From NCBI RefSeq assembly GCF_002414845.1, contig NZ_DIAX01000045.1:13138-77137 (forward strand): 64,000 nt of DNA, in the 5' to 3' direction. Below are positions 16,670-24,339 of this stretch, piece by piece; within the stretch, counting starts at the first letter, position 1, and each line of letters begins with the position of its first letter. The position numbers and the translations under genes were made by a program. This DNA comes from Gordonia sp. UBA5067 (GTDB lineage Bacteria > Actinomycetota > Actinomycetes > Mycobacteriales > Mycobacteriaceae). Below the pieces are notes generated by a model, which saw only the letters and a list, made by a program, of their open reading frames with translations, had not been told where the DNA came from and made no database searches.

Positions 16670-17475
16670 CTGACCGCCCCGTTTCCCCGCTCGCCGCCGT
16701 GCCCGACGAGATCGGCGGCCACGACCTGCTCGTCGGCAAGAAGGTGGTCGTGACCGCCGCCGCCGGTACCGGAATCGGGTTCGCCACGGCTCGGCGCGCC
16801 TTGCTGGAGGGGGCCGACATACTCGTCTCCGACTTCCACGAGCGACGTCTCGGCGAGACGGTGACGGCGCTGTCGGCCGAGTTCCCCGACCAGCAGGTCG
16901 TGTCGTTCGTCTGCGACGTCTCCAGCACCGACCAGGTTGATGCGCTGATCGCCTCGGCGGCGCAGCAACTCGGGCGCATCGACGTCCTGGTGAACAATGC
17001 CGGCCTCGGTGGCGAGACACCGGTCGCCGACATGACCGATGAGCAGTGGGACCGCGTCCTCGACATCACGCTGAACAGCACTTTTCGCTCCACTCGCGCC
17101 GCGCTGCGGTACTTCCGCGACGCACCGCAGGGTGGCGTGATTGTCAACAACGCTTCCGTGCTCGGGTGGCGCGCCCAGCATGGCCAGGCGCACTACGCGG
17201 CAGCCAAGGCTGGGGTCATGGCACTCACGCGGTGTTCGGCGATTGAAGCCGCCGAGTATGGCGTGCGCATCAATGCGGTGGCGCCGTCGATCGCACGGCA
17301 CCCGTTCCTGGCGAAGGTCACCAGCGACGAACTGCTCGATGAACTCGCCTCGCGAGAAGCCTTTGGCCGGGCTGCCGAGGTCTGGGAGATCGCGGCGACC
17401 ATCGCGATGCTCGCCAGCGACTACACCACCTACCTCACCGGTGAGATCGTCTCGATCTCCAGCCAGCGCGCCTGA
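16666..17475 (+). CDS. ipdF: Short-chain dehydrogenase, IpdF-like
   Basis: Classical SDR of 269 residues, homologous to Rv3559c. Nucleotide site VTAAAGTGIGFATA near residue 32, NNAG in DVLVNNAGLGG, and catalytic Ser-Tyr-Lys in NNASVLGWRAQHGQAHYAAAKAG. IpdF is thought to oxidise the ring hydroxyl of a HIP-CoA-derived intermediate before ring opening. ATG 16666 overlaps the fadE30 stop (ATGA); longer upstream starts would duplicate fadE30 coding sequence. Followed after 15 bp by fadA6. Confidence 0.87.
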   Translation: MTDRPVSPLAAVPDEIGGHDLLVGKKVVVTAAAGTGIGFATARRALLEGADILVSDFHERRLGETVTALSAEFPDQQVVSFVCDVSSTDQVDALIASAAQQLGRIDVLVNNAGLGGETPVADMTDEQWDRVLDITLNSTFRSTRAALRYFRDAPQGGVIVNNASVLGWRAQHGQAHYAAAKAGVMALTRCSAIEAAEYGVRINAVAPSIARHPFLAKVTSDELLDELASREAFGRAAEVWEIAATIAMLASDYTTYLTGEIVSISSQRA

Positions 17476-17490
17476 CACCAAGGAGTCCAC

Positions 17491-18645
17491 ATGAGCACAC
17501 CGCAGGCCTATATCGTCGACGCGATCCGCACCCCGGTCGGCAAACGAAAGGGATCGCTCGCCAACGTCCATCCCGCCGATCTCGGTGCCCATGTGATCTC
17601 GTCGATCGTCGAACGGACCGGCATTGACCCGAACGTGGTCGACGATGTCGTGTTCGGCTGTGTCGACACCATCGGACCGCAGGCCGGCAACATTGCGCGT
17701 ACCGCGTGGCTGACTGCGGGGATGCCGCTGGCGGTACCCGGAACCACCGTCGACCGGCAGTGCGGCTCGAGCCAGCAGGCGATTCACTTCGCCGCGCAGG
17801 CCGTGATGAGCGGAACGCAGGACGTGGTGCTCGCCGGCGGGGTGCAGAACATGAGCGCCATCCCGATCAGTCAGGCGATGATCGCCGGCCAGGAACTCGG
17901 CTTCACCACGCCGACCGCCGAGTCCCCCGGATGGCGCAAACGATTCGGTGATGCCGAGATCAGCCAGTTCGTCGGCGCGGACATGATGGCCAAGAAGTGG
18001 GATATCAGCCGCCGCGATATGGAGGAGTGGGCGCTGCAGTCTCACGAGCGCGCCCGGGCCGCGATTGCTGCGGGCCGCTTCGACAACGAGTACGTGCCGC
18101 TGGGCGATTGTGTCGTCGACGAGTGCCCGCGCGAGACGTCGCTGGAAAAGATGGCCTCGCTCGACGTCTTGGCTCCCGGCTCGGATCTGACCGCCGCGGT
18201 CGCCTCGCAGATTTGTGACGGATCGTCGGCGGCACTTGTCGTTTCGGAAAAGGCGCTGAAGGAATATGGCCTGACCCCCCGCGCCCGCATCCATCACATG
18301 TCGGTGCGCGGGGACGATCCGGTGATGATGCTGTCCGCGCCGATTCCGGCCACCGCGTATGCGCTGGCGAAGGCTGGTCTGGGGATCGATGACATCGACG
18401 TCGTCGAGATCAACGAGGCCTTTGCGCCGGTTGTGCTGGCCTGGCTCAAGGAGACGGGCGCCGACCCGGCGCGGGTCAACCGCAACGGCGGTGGCATCGC
18501 ACTGGGCCATCCGCTCGGCGCGACCGGTGCCAAGCTGTTCGCGACACTCCTCAACGAGCTCGAGCGCACCGGCGGCCGCTACGGCCTGCAGACGATGTGC
18601 GAGGGCGGCGGCACCGCGAACGTCACGATCATCGAGCGCCTGTAG
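17491..18645 (+). CDS. fadA6: Beta-ketoacyl-CoA thiolase of ring C/D catabolism
   Basis: Thiolase of 384 residues, homologous to Rv3556c. Nucleophile Cys91 in VDRQCGSSQQ, NEAFAPVV, the His in GGGIALGHPLGATGA, and the second Cys in TMCEGGGTANV are all present, so it should be an active thiolase. FadA6 releases acetyl-CoA from the linear product after IpdAB opening of ring C. ATG 17491 is preceded by AAGGAG. Third gene of the operon starting with fadE30; the next gene has its own candidate promoter. Confidence 0.9.
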   Translation: MSTPQAYIVDAIRTPVGKRKGSLANVHPADLGAHVISSIVERTGIDPNVVDDVVFGCVDTIGPQAGNIARTAWLTAGMPLAVPGTTVDRQCGSSQQAIHFAAQAVMSGTQDVVLAGGVQNMSAIPISQAMIAGQELGFTTPTAESPGWRKRFGDAEISQFVGADMMAKKWDISRRDMEEWALQSHERARAAIAAGRFDNEYVPLGDCVVDECPRETSLEKMASLDVLAPGSDLTAAVASQICDGSSAALVVSEKALKEYGLTPRARIHHMSVRGDDPVMMLSAPIPATAYALAKAGLGIDDIDVVEINEAFAPVVLAWLKETGADPARVNRNGGGIALGHPLGATGAKLFATLLNELERTGGRYGLQTMCEGGGTANVTIIERL

Positions 18646-18658
18646 CGGTGACCATGGG

Positions 18659-18687
18659 TGTGACTCCGGCCACCCGAGGGGTAGTCT
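18659..18687 (+). promoter_or_regulatory. Candidate promoter for the aldehyde dehydrogenase gene
   Basis: TGTGAC at 18659-18664 and TAGTCT at 18682-18687 are separated by 17 bases. No KstR2-like site is nearby; a short palindrome GATATATC follows at 18692. This suggests the aldehyde dehydrogenase and hydrolase may not depend only on the fadE30 promoter. Confidence 0.4.
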
Positions 18688-18730
18688 CTGGGATATATCA
18701 GGGTGTTTGTCTCACGTATGGGAGTTCCAC

Positions 18731-20239
18731 ATGACCAAGCCTGCCGAAGCCGGTGTGCGCACCGGCGACAAGGTGTCCTCCGAAACACACACCATGGAGG
18801 AGTTGCTGGAGATCCAGCGCGCCGCGTTCCTGCGCGACGGGATTCCGGATGCGAAGACGCGCATTGACCGAATCAACCGCCTGCAAGCACTCCTGCTGGA
18901 CAACGCCGAGGAGATCTGCGAAGCGCTCGACGCGGACTTCGGCACGCGGCCGCGCGAGCTGTCCATCGCCGCGGACGTCGCCGGCTGCATGATCGACCTG
19001 ACGCACCAGCGGCGCAGCGTCGAGAAGTGGATGAAGGAGACCAATGTTGCCAAGCTGCAGGGCCTGCTCGGCTTCAAGCAGCGTCTCCGCCACGATCCAC
19101 TCGGCGTCGTCGGGATCATGGGGCCGTGGAACTTCCCGCTGCAGCTGACGGTCGTGCCGGCCGGGTCGGCCTTTGCCGCGGGCAACCGGGTGCTGATGCG
19201 CCCCTCGTCGATCACCGCTCGCACGACCGAGGTCATCGCCCGCCACGCGCCCGACTACTTCTCCATCGAAGAGTTGGCGGTCATCACGCCCAAACACGGC
19301 GGCGGGTCGGACTTCGCCAAGCTCAAGGTGGACCACATGTTCTTCACCGGCTCCCCCGAAGTGGGTGCATCGGTGGCGTCGGAGGCCGGTAAGAACCTGG
19401 TGCCGGTGACCCTGGAGCTCGGTGGGAAGAATCCAGCTGTCGTCGACATCGACGCAGACATCGACGAGGCGGCCTCCTTCCTGGCCGATGCGCGGATGGT
19501 CAACGGTGGCCAGGTCTGCTTGTGCCCGGACTACGTGTTCGTGCCCGAGGCCAAGCTCGGCGAGTTCACCGACAAGGTCATAGAGCGGTGGACGGCAAAC
19601 TTCCCGACGGTTCTGTCCAATCGGCAGTACACCTCGACCGTCAACGAGAAGAACTACCAGCGCATCGTCGGGCTGATCGATGATGCAGTCGACCTCGGCG
19701 CCACCAAGCGTCAGGTCATTCCGGCGGGGGAACAGCTTCCGGACGCCGGCGCACGCAAGATTCCGCCGACCGTGCTGACCGGTGTGAAGGCCGGGATGAA
19801 GATCGAAGAGGATGAGGTTTTCGGTCCGGTGCTGACCGTCTACCCCTACCGGGACCTGGGCGAGGCGATCGACAAGATCAATTCGGCGAGCCACCCGCTC
19901 ACCCTGTACTGGGTCGGCAAGGACAACGAAAACCTGGCGTGGGTCGCCGATAACACCCGGAGTGGGTCCATCAGCGGCAACGATTTCGCACTGCACCTGA
20001 TCTCGCACGGTCTGCCATTCGGCGGTGTCGGTCGGTCTGGCATGGGCAATTACCACGGCCGGTTCGGATTCGAGACGTTCAGCCACGCGCGTGCGGTAAC
20101 GGTCTCGACGCTGCCGATCAGCTTTGCCGAGATGATGGTGGCGCCGTTCACCGATCGCGACGTGAAGCTCACCGACGGGCAAATGGCGATGTTCCGGCGA
20201 TTCCTGAAGGGATCGATCCGCAAGAACGCCAAGCGCTAG
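18731..20239 (+). CDS. Aldehyde dehydrogenase, coniferyl-aldehyde-dehydrogenase-like
   Basis: NAD(P)-dependent aldehyde dehydrogenase of 502 residues. Visible: GVVGIMGPWNFPLQLTVVP near residue 120 (cofactor entry), FFTGSPEVGASV (Rossmann Gly loop), the general base Glu in VTLELGGKNPAVV, and the catalytic Cys in NGGQVCLCPDYVFV; EEDEVFGPVL and PFGGVGRSGMGNYHG near the C-terminus. It is closer to the calB/long-chain class with C-terminal hydrophobic-basic tail than to betaine enzymes. Start ATG 18731 has GGGAG upstream. Its position between fadA6 and kstR2 suggests a role with steroid-derived or side-chain aldehydes, but substrate is unknown. Confidence 0.85.
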   Translation: MTKPAEAGVRTGDKVSSETHTMEELLEIQRAAFLRDGIPDAKTRIDRINRLQALLLDNAEEICEALDADFGTRPRELSIAADVAGCMIDLTHQRRSVEKWMKETNVAKLQGLLGFKQRLRHDPLGVVGIMGPWNFPLQLTVVPAGSAFAAGNRVLMRPSSITARTTEVIARHAPDYFSIEELAVITPKHGGGSDFAKLKVDHMFFTGSPEVGASVASEAGKNLVPVTLELGGKNPAVVDIDADIDEAASFLADARMVNGGQVCLCPDYVFVPEAKLGEFTDKVIERWTANFPTVLSNRQYTSTVNEKNYQRIVGLIDDAVDLGATKRQVIPAGEQLPDAGARKIPPTVLTGVKAGMKIEEDEVFGPVLTVYPYRDLGEAIDKINSASHPLTLYWVGKDNENLAWVADNTRSGSISGNDFALHLISHGLPFGGVGRSGMGNYHGRFGFETFSHARAVTVSTLPISFAEMMVAPFTDRDVKLTDGQMAMFRRFLKGSIRKNAKR

Positions 20240-20244
20240 CGGCC

Positions 20245-21462
20245 ATGGCGGTTCATGGGATATCCGATCCGCGATTCGATCGCGTTCGGGTGGCATTCCG
20301 GCGCCTGCTCGCCGGCCGGATCAACGGCGGCGGTGCGCTGTGCGTCTATGAGGATGGCGTGCCCGTTCTCGATATCTGGGGCGGGACCAGTGACCGCCGG
20401 GGCACGGCCGCGTGGACGCCGTCGACCGGCGCAATGCTCTACTCGGCGTCGAAGGGGCTGTCGGCGATCGTGGTGCACCGCCTGGCGGACCGTGGGCTGA
20501 TCGACTATGACGAACCCGTGGCGACGTACTGGCCGGAGTTCGCCTCGGCCGGCGGTGAGCGTGTCACCGTGCGCAAACTGATGCTGCACCGCGGCGGACA
20601 CTCCCAACTGCGCGGGATCGCCGCCCATCCATCGGAATTGCTGGACCACGAGTTGATGCAGTCCCGATTGGCCGCCGCACTGCCGGACCGGCACTACGGC
20701 AAACCGGCCTACCATGCGCTCACGTTCGGGTGGCTGCTGGCGGGCCTTGCCGGAGCGGTGACCGGGCTGTCGATGCGGGAACTGTGGGCGGCCGAACTGT
20801 CGGGACCGCTGGGGATCGACGAGTTGTCGCTCGGCGCGCCCGGGCCCGGTAGCCCGTTGACACTGGCCGAGGTCGTCGATCCCTTTCGGCTGGGCAACGC
20901 CGGCCTGCGCGACCCGGTGCTGAAGGTGATGGGTAGATTACCGAGCCCGCTCGGCCCGCTGGCGGGCGGCATCGATGCAGGTCGGGGGAGTGCGCGCCTT
21001 TTCAAGGCGCAGGATCCAGCGATTTTCGAGGCCGAGATGGGTGCGGCCAACGGTGTCGCCTCGGCGCGCGCGCTGGCCCGCATCTATGCGCCGCTGGCCG
21101 GCGACGGGACGCTCGACGGGCAGCGCTTTCTCTCCGCGCAGACCGTCGCCGCGTTCGAGGGCCCGTTCCGGCGGAAGGCTGATCGCGCCCTCGGCGTGCC
21201 GATGTCGTGGAATCACGGCTTTCATCGCGCACCCATCCCCGTGGTCAACGGCTTCGGCCACGTCGGCTACAGCGGGTGCTTCGGGTGGGCCGACCGGGAG
21301 ACCGGGATGTCCGTCGGGTTCGTCCACAACCGCCTGACGTCGACGGTGGTCGCCGACCTCGGAATCTTCCTCTGGTTGCTGCCGATGATCACCCGCGCTG
21401 CCAGCGGAACCCAGAAAGGCGCGAAGTTGGCCCTTCACCAGGGTCAGTCGCCGGGGTCCTAG
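20245..21462 (+). CDS. Serine hydrolase of the beta-lactamase/EstB family
   Basis: A 405-residue cytosolic protein of the class C beta-lactamase/carboxylesterase VIII family. The SxxK catalytic pair is Ser67 and Lys70 in MLYSASKGLS; a Tyr in KPAYHALTFGW is the likely YxN-type Tyr; the C-terminal motif is HVGYSG. No signal peptide, so it is an intracellular esterase or lactonase, not a periplasmic beta-lactamase. It starts 5 bp after the aldehyde dehydrogenase stop and is probably co-transcribed. Given the KstR2 neighbours, a steroid lactone or ester is a reasonable guess. Confidence 0.8.
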   Translation: MAVHGISDPRFDRVRVAFRRLLAGRINGGGALCVYEDGVPVLDIWGGTSDRRGTAAWTPSTGAMLYSASKGLSAIVVHRLADRGLIDYDEPVATYWPEFASAGGERVTVRKLMLHRGGHSQLRGIAAHPSELLDHELMQSRLAAALPDRHYGKPAYHALTFGWLLAGLAGAVTGLSMRELWAAELSGPLGIDELSLGAPGPGSPLTLAEVVDPFRLGNAGLRDPVLKVMGRLPSPLGPLAGGIDAGRGSARLFKAQDPAIFEAEMGAANGVASARALARIYAPLAGDGTLDGQRFLSAQTVAAFEGPFRRKADRALGVPMSWNHGFHRAPIPVVNGFGHVGYSGCFGWADRETGMSVGFVHNRLTSTVVADLGIFLWLLPMITRAASGTQKGAKLALHQGQSPGS

Positions 21463-21554
21463 GCCCCGCCAACCCGGAAGACGTCGAGGTCGGTGCCGCT
21501 GCGGCGCCGGCCTTCGTCGGCGTTGGCGTGGCGATGACGACCCTTCCGCCGCCA

Positions 21555-21568
21555 ACCAAGCACTTGCT
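21555..21568. promoter_or_regulatory. KstR2 operator upstream of kstR2 (consensus match)
   Basis: ACCAAGCACTTGCT fits AnCAAGnnCTTGnT at every fixed position. The -10 box TAGGGT begins at 21568, so the operator overlaps the promoter and kstR2 should be autoregulated. Confidence 0.85.
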
Positions 21569-21602
21569 AGGGTGGGGCGACGTAGACACGTGAGGAGGCG
21601 TT

Positions 21603-22199
21603 GTGGCGACCAGGCCGACAGCAGGGGCGACCCGGCGCGAGGAGTTGCTCAGTATCGCCGGCGGACTCTTCGCCGACCGCGGCCTGCGCTCGACGACGGT
21701 GCGCGATATCGCCGACACCGCGGGAATCCTCTCCGGCAGCCTCTACCACCACTTCGATTCGAAGGAGTCGATGGTCGACGAGTTGTTACGCGGATTCCTC
21801 GACGCCTTGTTCCAGCGGTACCGAGAGATTGTCGACGAAGGCCTGTCGGCAGCCGAAACGTTGCGTCAGCTGGTGGTGGCATCCTTCGAGGCGATCGACG
21901 CCAGTCACACCGCGGTCGCCATCTACCAGAATGAGGCGCGGCACCTCGCCACGCAAGATCGGTTCTCCTATATCAACGAGCGCAACGTCGAGTTCCGTGA
22001 TCTGTGGGAGTCGGTGTTGCGGCGTGGAGTGGTCGAGGGCGACTTCCGGGCCGACCTGGACGTGGACCTCCTGTACCGATTCCTGCGCGACACGGTGTGG
22101 GTGGCGGTGCGCTGGTACCGTCCGGGCGGCGCGATGCCCGTCGACGAGATCGCCGCTCAGTACTTGAGCGTTGTGCTCGACGGAATCCTGTCTCGCTGA
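21603..22199 (+). CDS. kstR2: TetR-family repressor KstR2
   Basis: Regulator of the cholesterol C/D ring genes; its ligand is HIP-CoA. The 198-residue product begins with a TetR helix-turn-helix (TTVRDIADTAGILSGSLYHHFDSKESMVDELL, residues about 30-62) that is nearly the same as in Rv3557c, and the C-terminal domain retains RFSYINERN, DLDVDLLYRFLRDTVWVAVRWYRPGG. GTG 21603 is preceded by GAGGAGG. Controls operators at 15340, 21555 and 29951 by inference from their sequence. Convergent with the methyltransferase gene, stop codons 1 bp apart. Confidence 0.93.
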   Translation: MATRPTAGATRREELLSIAGGLFADRGLRSTTVRDIADTAGILSGSLYHHFDSKESMVDELLRGFLDALFQRYREIVDEGLSAAETLRQLVVASFEAIDASHTAVAIYQNEARHLATQDRFSYINERNVEFRDLWESVLRRGVVEGDFRADLDVDLLYRFLRDTVWVAVRWYRPGGAMPVDEIAAQYLSVVLDGILSR

Positions 22200-22200
22200 T

Positions 22201-23337
22201 TCATCGGCGGGTGGACGCGGTCACCGTGAACTTGTGGTTACGCACAACTTGCCGGGTCGGCCCGACAATTCGCTGCAGCGCGCCGCGATAGCGCAGGTGC
22301 GAATTCCACACGCACCACAGCTCGCCGCCCGGTTTCAGGATGCGGCCCGCTTCGGCGAAGAGGCGGAGGGCCACTGCCGTCGACACCGCGGCGTCCGAGT
22401 GGAACGGAGGATTGAGGAGCACGAGGTCCGCTGTTGCGCCGGGCAAAATCTGGGCGCCGTCAGATTGCGCGACCTCGATGCGGTCGGCGACGCCGTTCAG
22501 AGCCGCTGTCACTCGCGTCGAGTCGACGGCGGACGCCGATCGGTCGACGGCGACGATCCGAACGTCGGGGTGCGCCCGGCCGAACCATGCGGACACGGTC
22601 CCGTTTCCGCAGCCGAGGTCGACGACCGTCTCGACGTCGGGCAGCCCGTTCTGTGCGGGGCGGGCCAGATGTGCCAGCAGCAGCCGGGTGCCGATATCGA
22701 CGCCGGTGCCGGCGAACACGCCCCCGTGGGCGGCAATGGTGAGATCGAGGCCGGGGTGGAACTCGGTACGCGGCCACTCGAGGAGTAGGCGATCGGCGGC
22801 GCCGGTCCGTGGACCGCGGGCGAACAGAACGCGCGACTTTTGTCGCGCATGACTGACGTCGACGCGGTCGAACACCTCGCGCAGGACGTCGTTCATCCGC
22901 GGTGTCATGTGTTTGATTCGCCCGCCGGCCACGACGACCACGTCGGGTGCGGCCCGCGCTGCGATCAGGGCGCTGACTTCGGTGAGCCGGTCGAGTGATC
23001 GCGGCAGTCGCATCACGACAAGCCGTGCGCCGTCGAAGAGTTCGGGACCCCACCGCATCGAGTGATACCCCGTGGTGGTGTTGCGCTCGGCGTTGGCGGC
23101 GAGGGCTCGCTCTCCGGTGACCAGGTCCTGGTGTACGCGAATCTTGCCCGGACCGTCGATGAGGCCGACCAGCCCCAGGGTTAGTGCCCCATAGGCGTCG
23201 TCGATGACTGCTACTTCGTTGCGGGCCCGCGGTGCTGGGCCCGGCAGTGCCGGGAGCTCGTCGAGGATTAGCCGATCTGCCGCATCGACGGCGACCAATC
23301 CGGGTCCCTCGACGTCGGGGAAGCGGCGCAGATTCAC
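22201..23337 (-). CDS. rRNA (guanine-N2) methyltransferase, RsmC/RlmG-like
   Basis: SAM-dependent methyltransferase of 378 residues. The C-terminal half has motif I VVDLGCGNGTVSAWFG, the acidic end of the second strand in IVAVDRSASAV, and motif IV LLNPPFHSD, typical of RsmC/RlmG enzymes that methylate G1207 of 16S or G1835 of 23S rRNA. The N-terminal half is the degenerate duplicated methyltransferase domain of this family. GTG 23337 is chosen because TAGGCT lies 7 bases upstream on the minus strand, giving a leaderless start; a longer frame continues upstream but lacks support. Unrelated to the steroid genes around it. Confidence 0.8.
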   Translation of the reverse strand: MNLRRFPDVEGPGLVAVDAADRLILDELPALPGPAPRARNEVAVIDDAYGALTLGLVGLIDGPGKIRVHQDLVTGERALAANAERNTTTGYHSMRWGPELFDGARLVVMRLPRSLDRLTEVSALIAARAAPDVVVVAGGRIKHMTPRMNDVLREVFDRVDVSHARQKSRVLFARGPRTGAADRLLLEWPRTEFHPGLDLTIAAHGGVFAGTGVDIGTRLLLAHLARPAQNGLPDVETVVDLGCGNGTVSAWFGRAHPDVRIVAVDRSASAVDSTRVTAALNGVADRIEVAQSDGAQILPGATADLVLLNPPFHSDAAVSTAVALRLFAEAGRILKPGGELWCVWNSHLRYRGALQRIVGPTRQVVRNHKFTVTASTRR

Positions 23338-23344
23338 GAACAAG

Positions 23345-23350
23345 AGCCTA
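23345..23350 (-). promoter_or_regulatory. -10 box (TAGGCT) for the leaderless methyltransferase gene
   Basis: TAGGCT on the minus strand, 7 bases before GTG 23337, fits TANNNT and the usual leaderless spacing. Confidence 0.55.
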
Positions 23351-23445
23351 CGTCGTCCCGATCGGCAGGAATTGTGCCGATCACCTGACCCCGCATGTAC
23401 ACCCGGATCGGCACCGTGCTCTGCTGCTTGCTTTGCCCGGCACAC

Positions 23446-23474
23446 TGGACATCAACTGGCGGCGGGCGAACAAT
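23446..23474 (+). promoter_or_regulatory. Promoter for the leaderless VOC protein gene
   Basis: TGGACA (23446-23451) and AACAAT (23469-23474) are 17 bases apart and the ATG at 23482 follows 7 bases after the -10. There is no Shine-Dalgarno sequence. Confidence 0.55.
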
Positions 23475-23481
23475 CGTAGAC

Positions 23482-24261
23482 ATGACTGCCTACTCCGCGC
23501 CGGTCGGCGCTCCCATCTGGTTCGATCTCGCCACCAACGATCCGGTCACCGCGGCCTCGTTTTACAACGAGGTCTTCGGCTGGGCCGCCGAGGTCGCCAA
23601 CACCGAGTTTGGCGGCTACCAAAACTTCATCCTCAACGGTAGGCGCGTCGCCGGGATGATGCCGAGCATGCCGAACAGCGGCAGTCCAGAAAACGTCTGG
23701 TCGGTGTACCTGCGCACCACCGATGCGGCGGCGACGTCCCGAGCAGCGGCGAAGGCCGGCGGCCAGGTCCTGGTCGAACCGATGAAGGTCGGGGACGAGG
23801 GGACGATGGCGGTGTTCATCGATCCGGCCGGCGCCGCGATTGGCGCGTGGGAGTCCGACACGCACACCGGCTTCAGTGAGTGGGGGGTGCCCGGTGCGCC
23901 GTACTGGTTTGAGAGCCTCACCCTCGGCCAATCGGCCGCAATACCGTTCTACGAGAATGTCTTTGCGGCCCGCGCGCAAGCCGTCGAGGGCGCTCCCGGC
24001 AACTACACGCAGCTCTTCTGGGGCGACACCTCCTACGCCGGGATCATGGACGCGAGCGGCATGCTGGCCGAGGGTGCACCGTCCACGTGGGGCGTGTACA
24101 TCACCGTCGACGACGTCGAGACGACCCTGCAGAAGGTCGTGGATCTAGGTGGCACGATCATCGTCGGCCCAGACGCAACCCCGTGGGGCATCCTGGCAAC
24201 CGTCGTCGACCCCCTCGGCGCGGTCATCAGCATCGGTAAGGCTCCAGCGGAGTCGAGCTGA
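23482..24261 (+). CDS. Two-domain VOC (glyoxalase/bleomycin-resistance fold) protein
   Basis: A 259-residue protein made of two tandem VOC modules. Module 1 (about 10-125): PIWFDLATNDPVTAASFYNEVFGW through VFIDPAGAAIGAWE. Module 2 (about 138-255): PYWFESLTLGQSAAIPFYENVF through TVVDPLGAVISIGKA. This two-module arrangement is common in actinobacteria (CFP-30B-like proteins) and no substrate is established. ATG 23482 is chosen by promoter spacing; an upstream in-frame start would encode an unlikely Cys-rich extension. Convergent with aacS. Confidence 0.8.
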   Translation: MTAYSAPVGAPIWFDLATNDPVTAASFYNEVFGWAAEVANTEFGGYQNFILNGRRVAGMMPSMPNSGSPENVWSVYLRTTDAAATSRAAAKAGGQVLVEPMKVGDEGTMAVFIDPAGAAIGAWESDTHTGFSEWGVPGAPYWFESLTLGQSAAIPFYENVFAARAQAVEGAPGNYTQLFWGDTSYAGIMDASGMLAEGAPSTWGVYITVDDVETTLQKVVDLGGTIIVGPDATPWGILATVVDPLGAVISIGKAPAESS

Positions 24262-24339
24262 GATCCGCACCGTGACGACCCTGCGGCGTGATAGTCACAC
24301 CAGCACCCCGGAGCGGGCCGGATCTTCGCAGGACTGTTG

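Noticed and set aside
20245-21462. Secreted beta-lactamase conferring resistance
   Set aside because: No signal peptide, and motifs fit the EstB-type esterase group; context is steroid catabolism.
24261-24325. Inverted repeat agatccg...cggatct between VOC and aacS genes
   Set aside because: 7-base arms with about 50 bases between; expected by chance.
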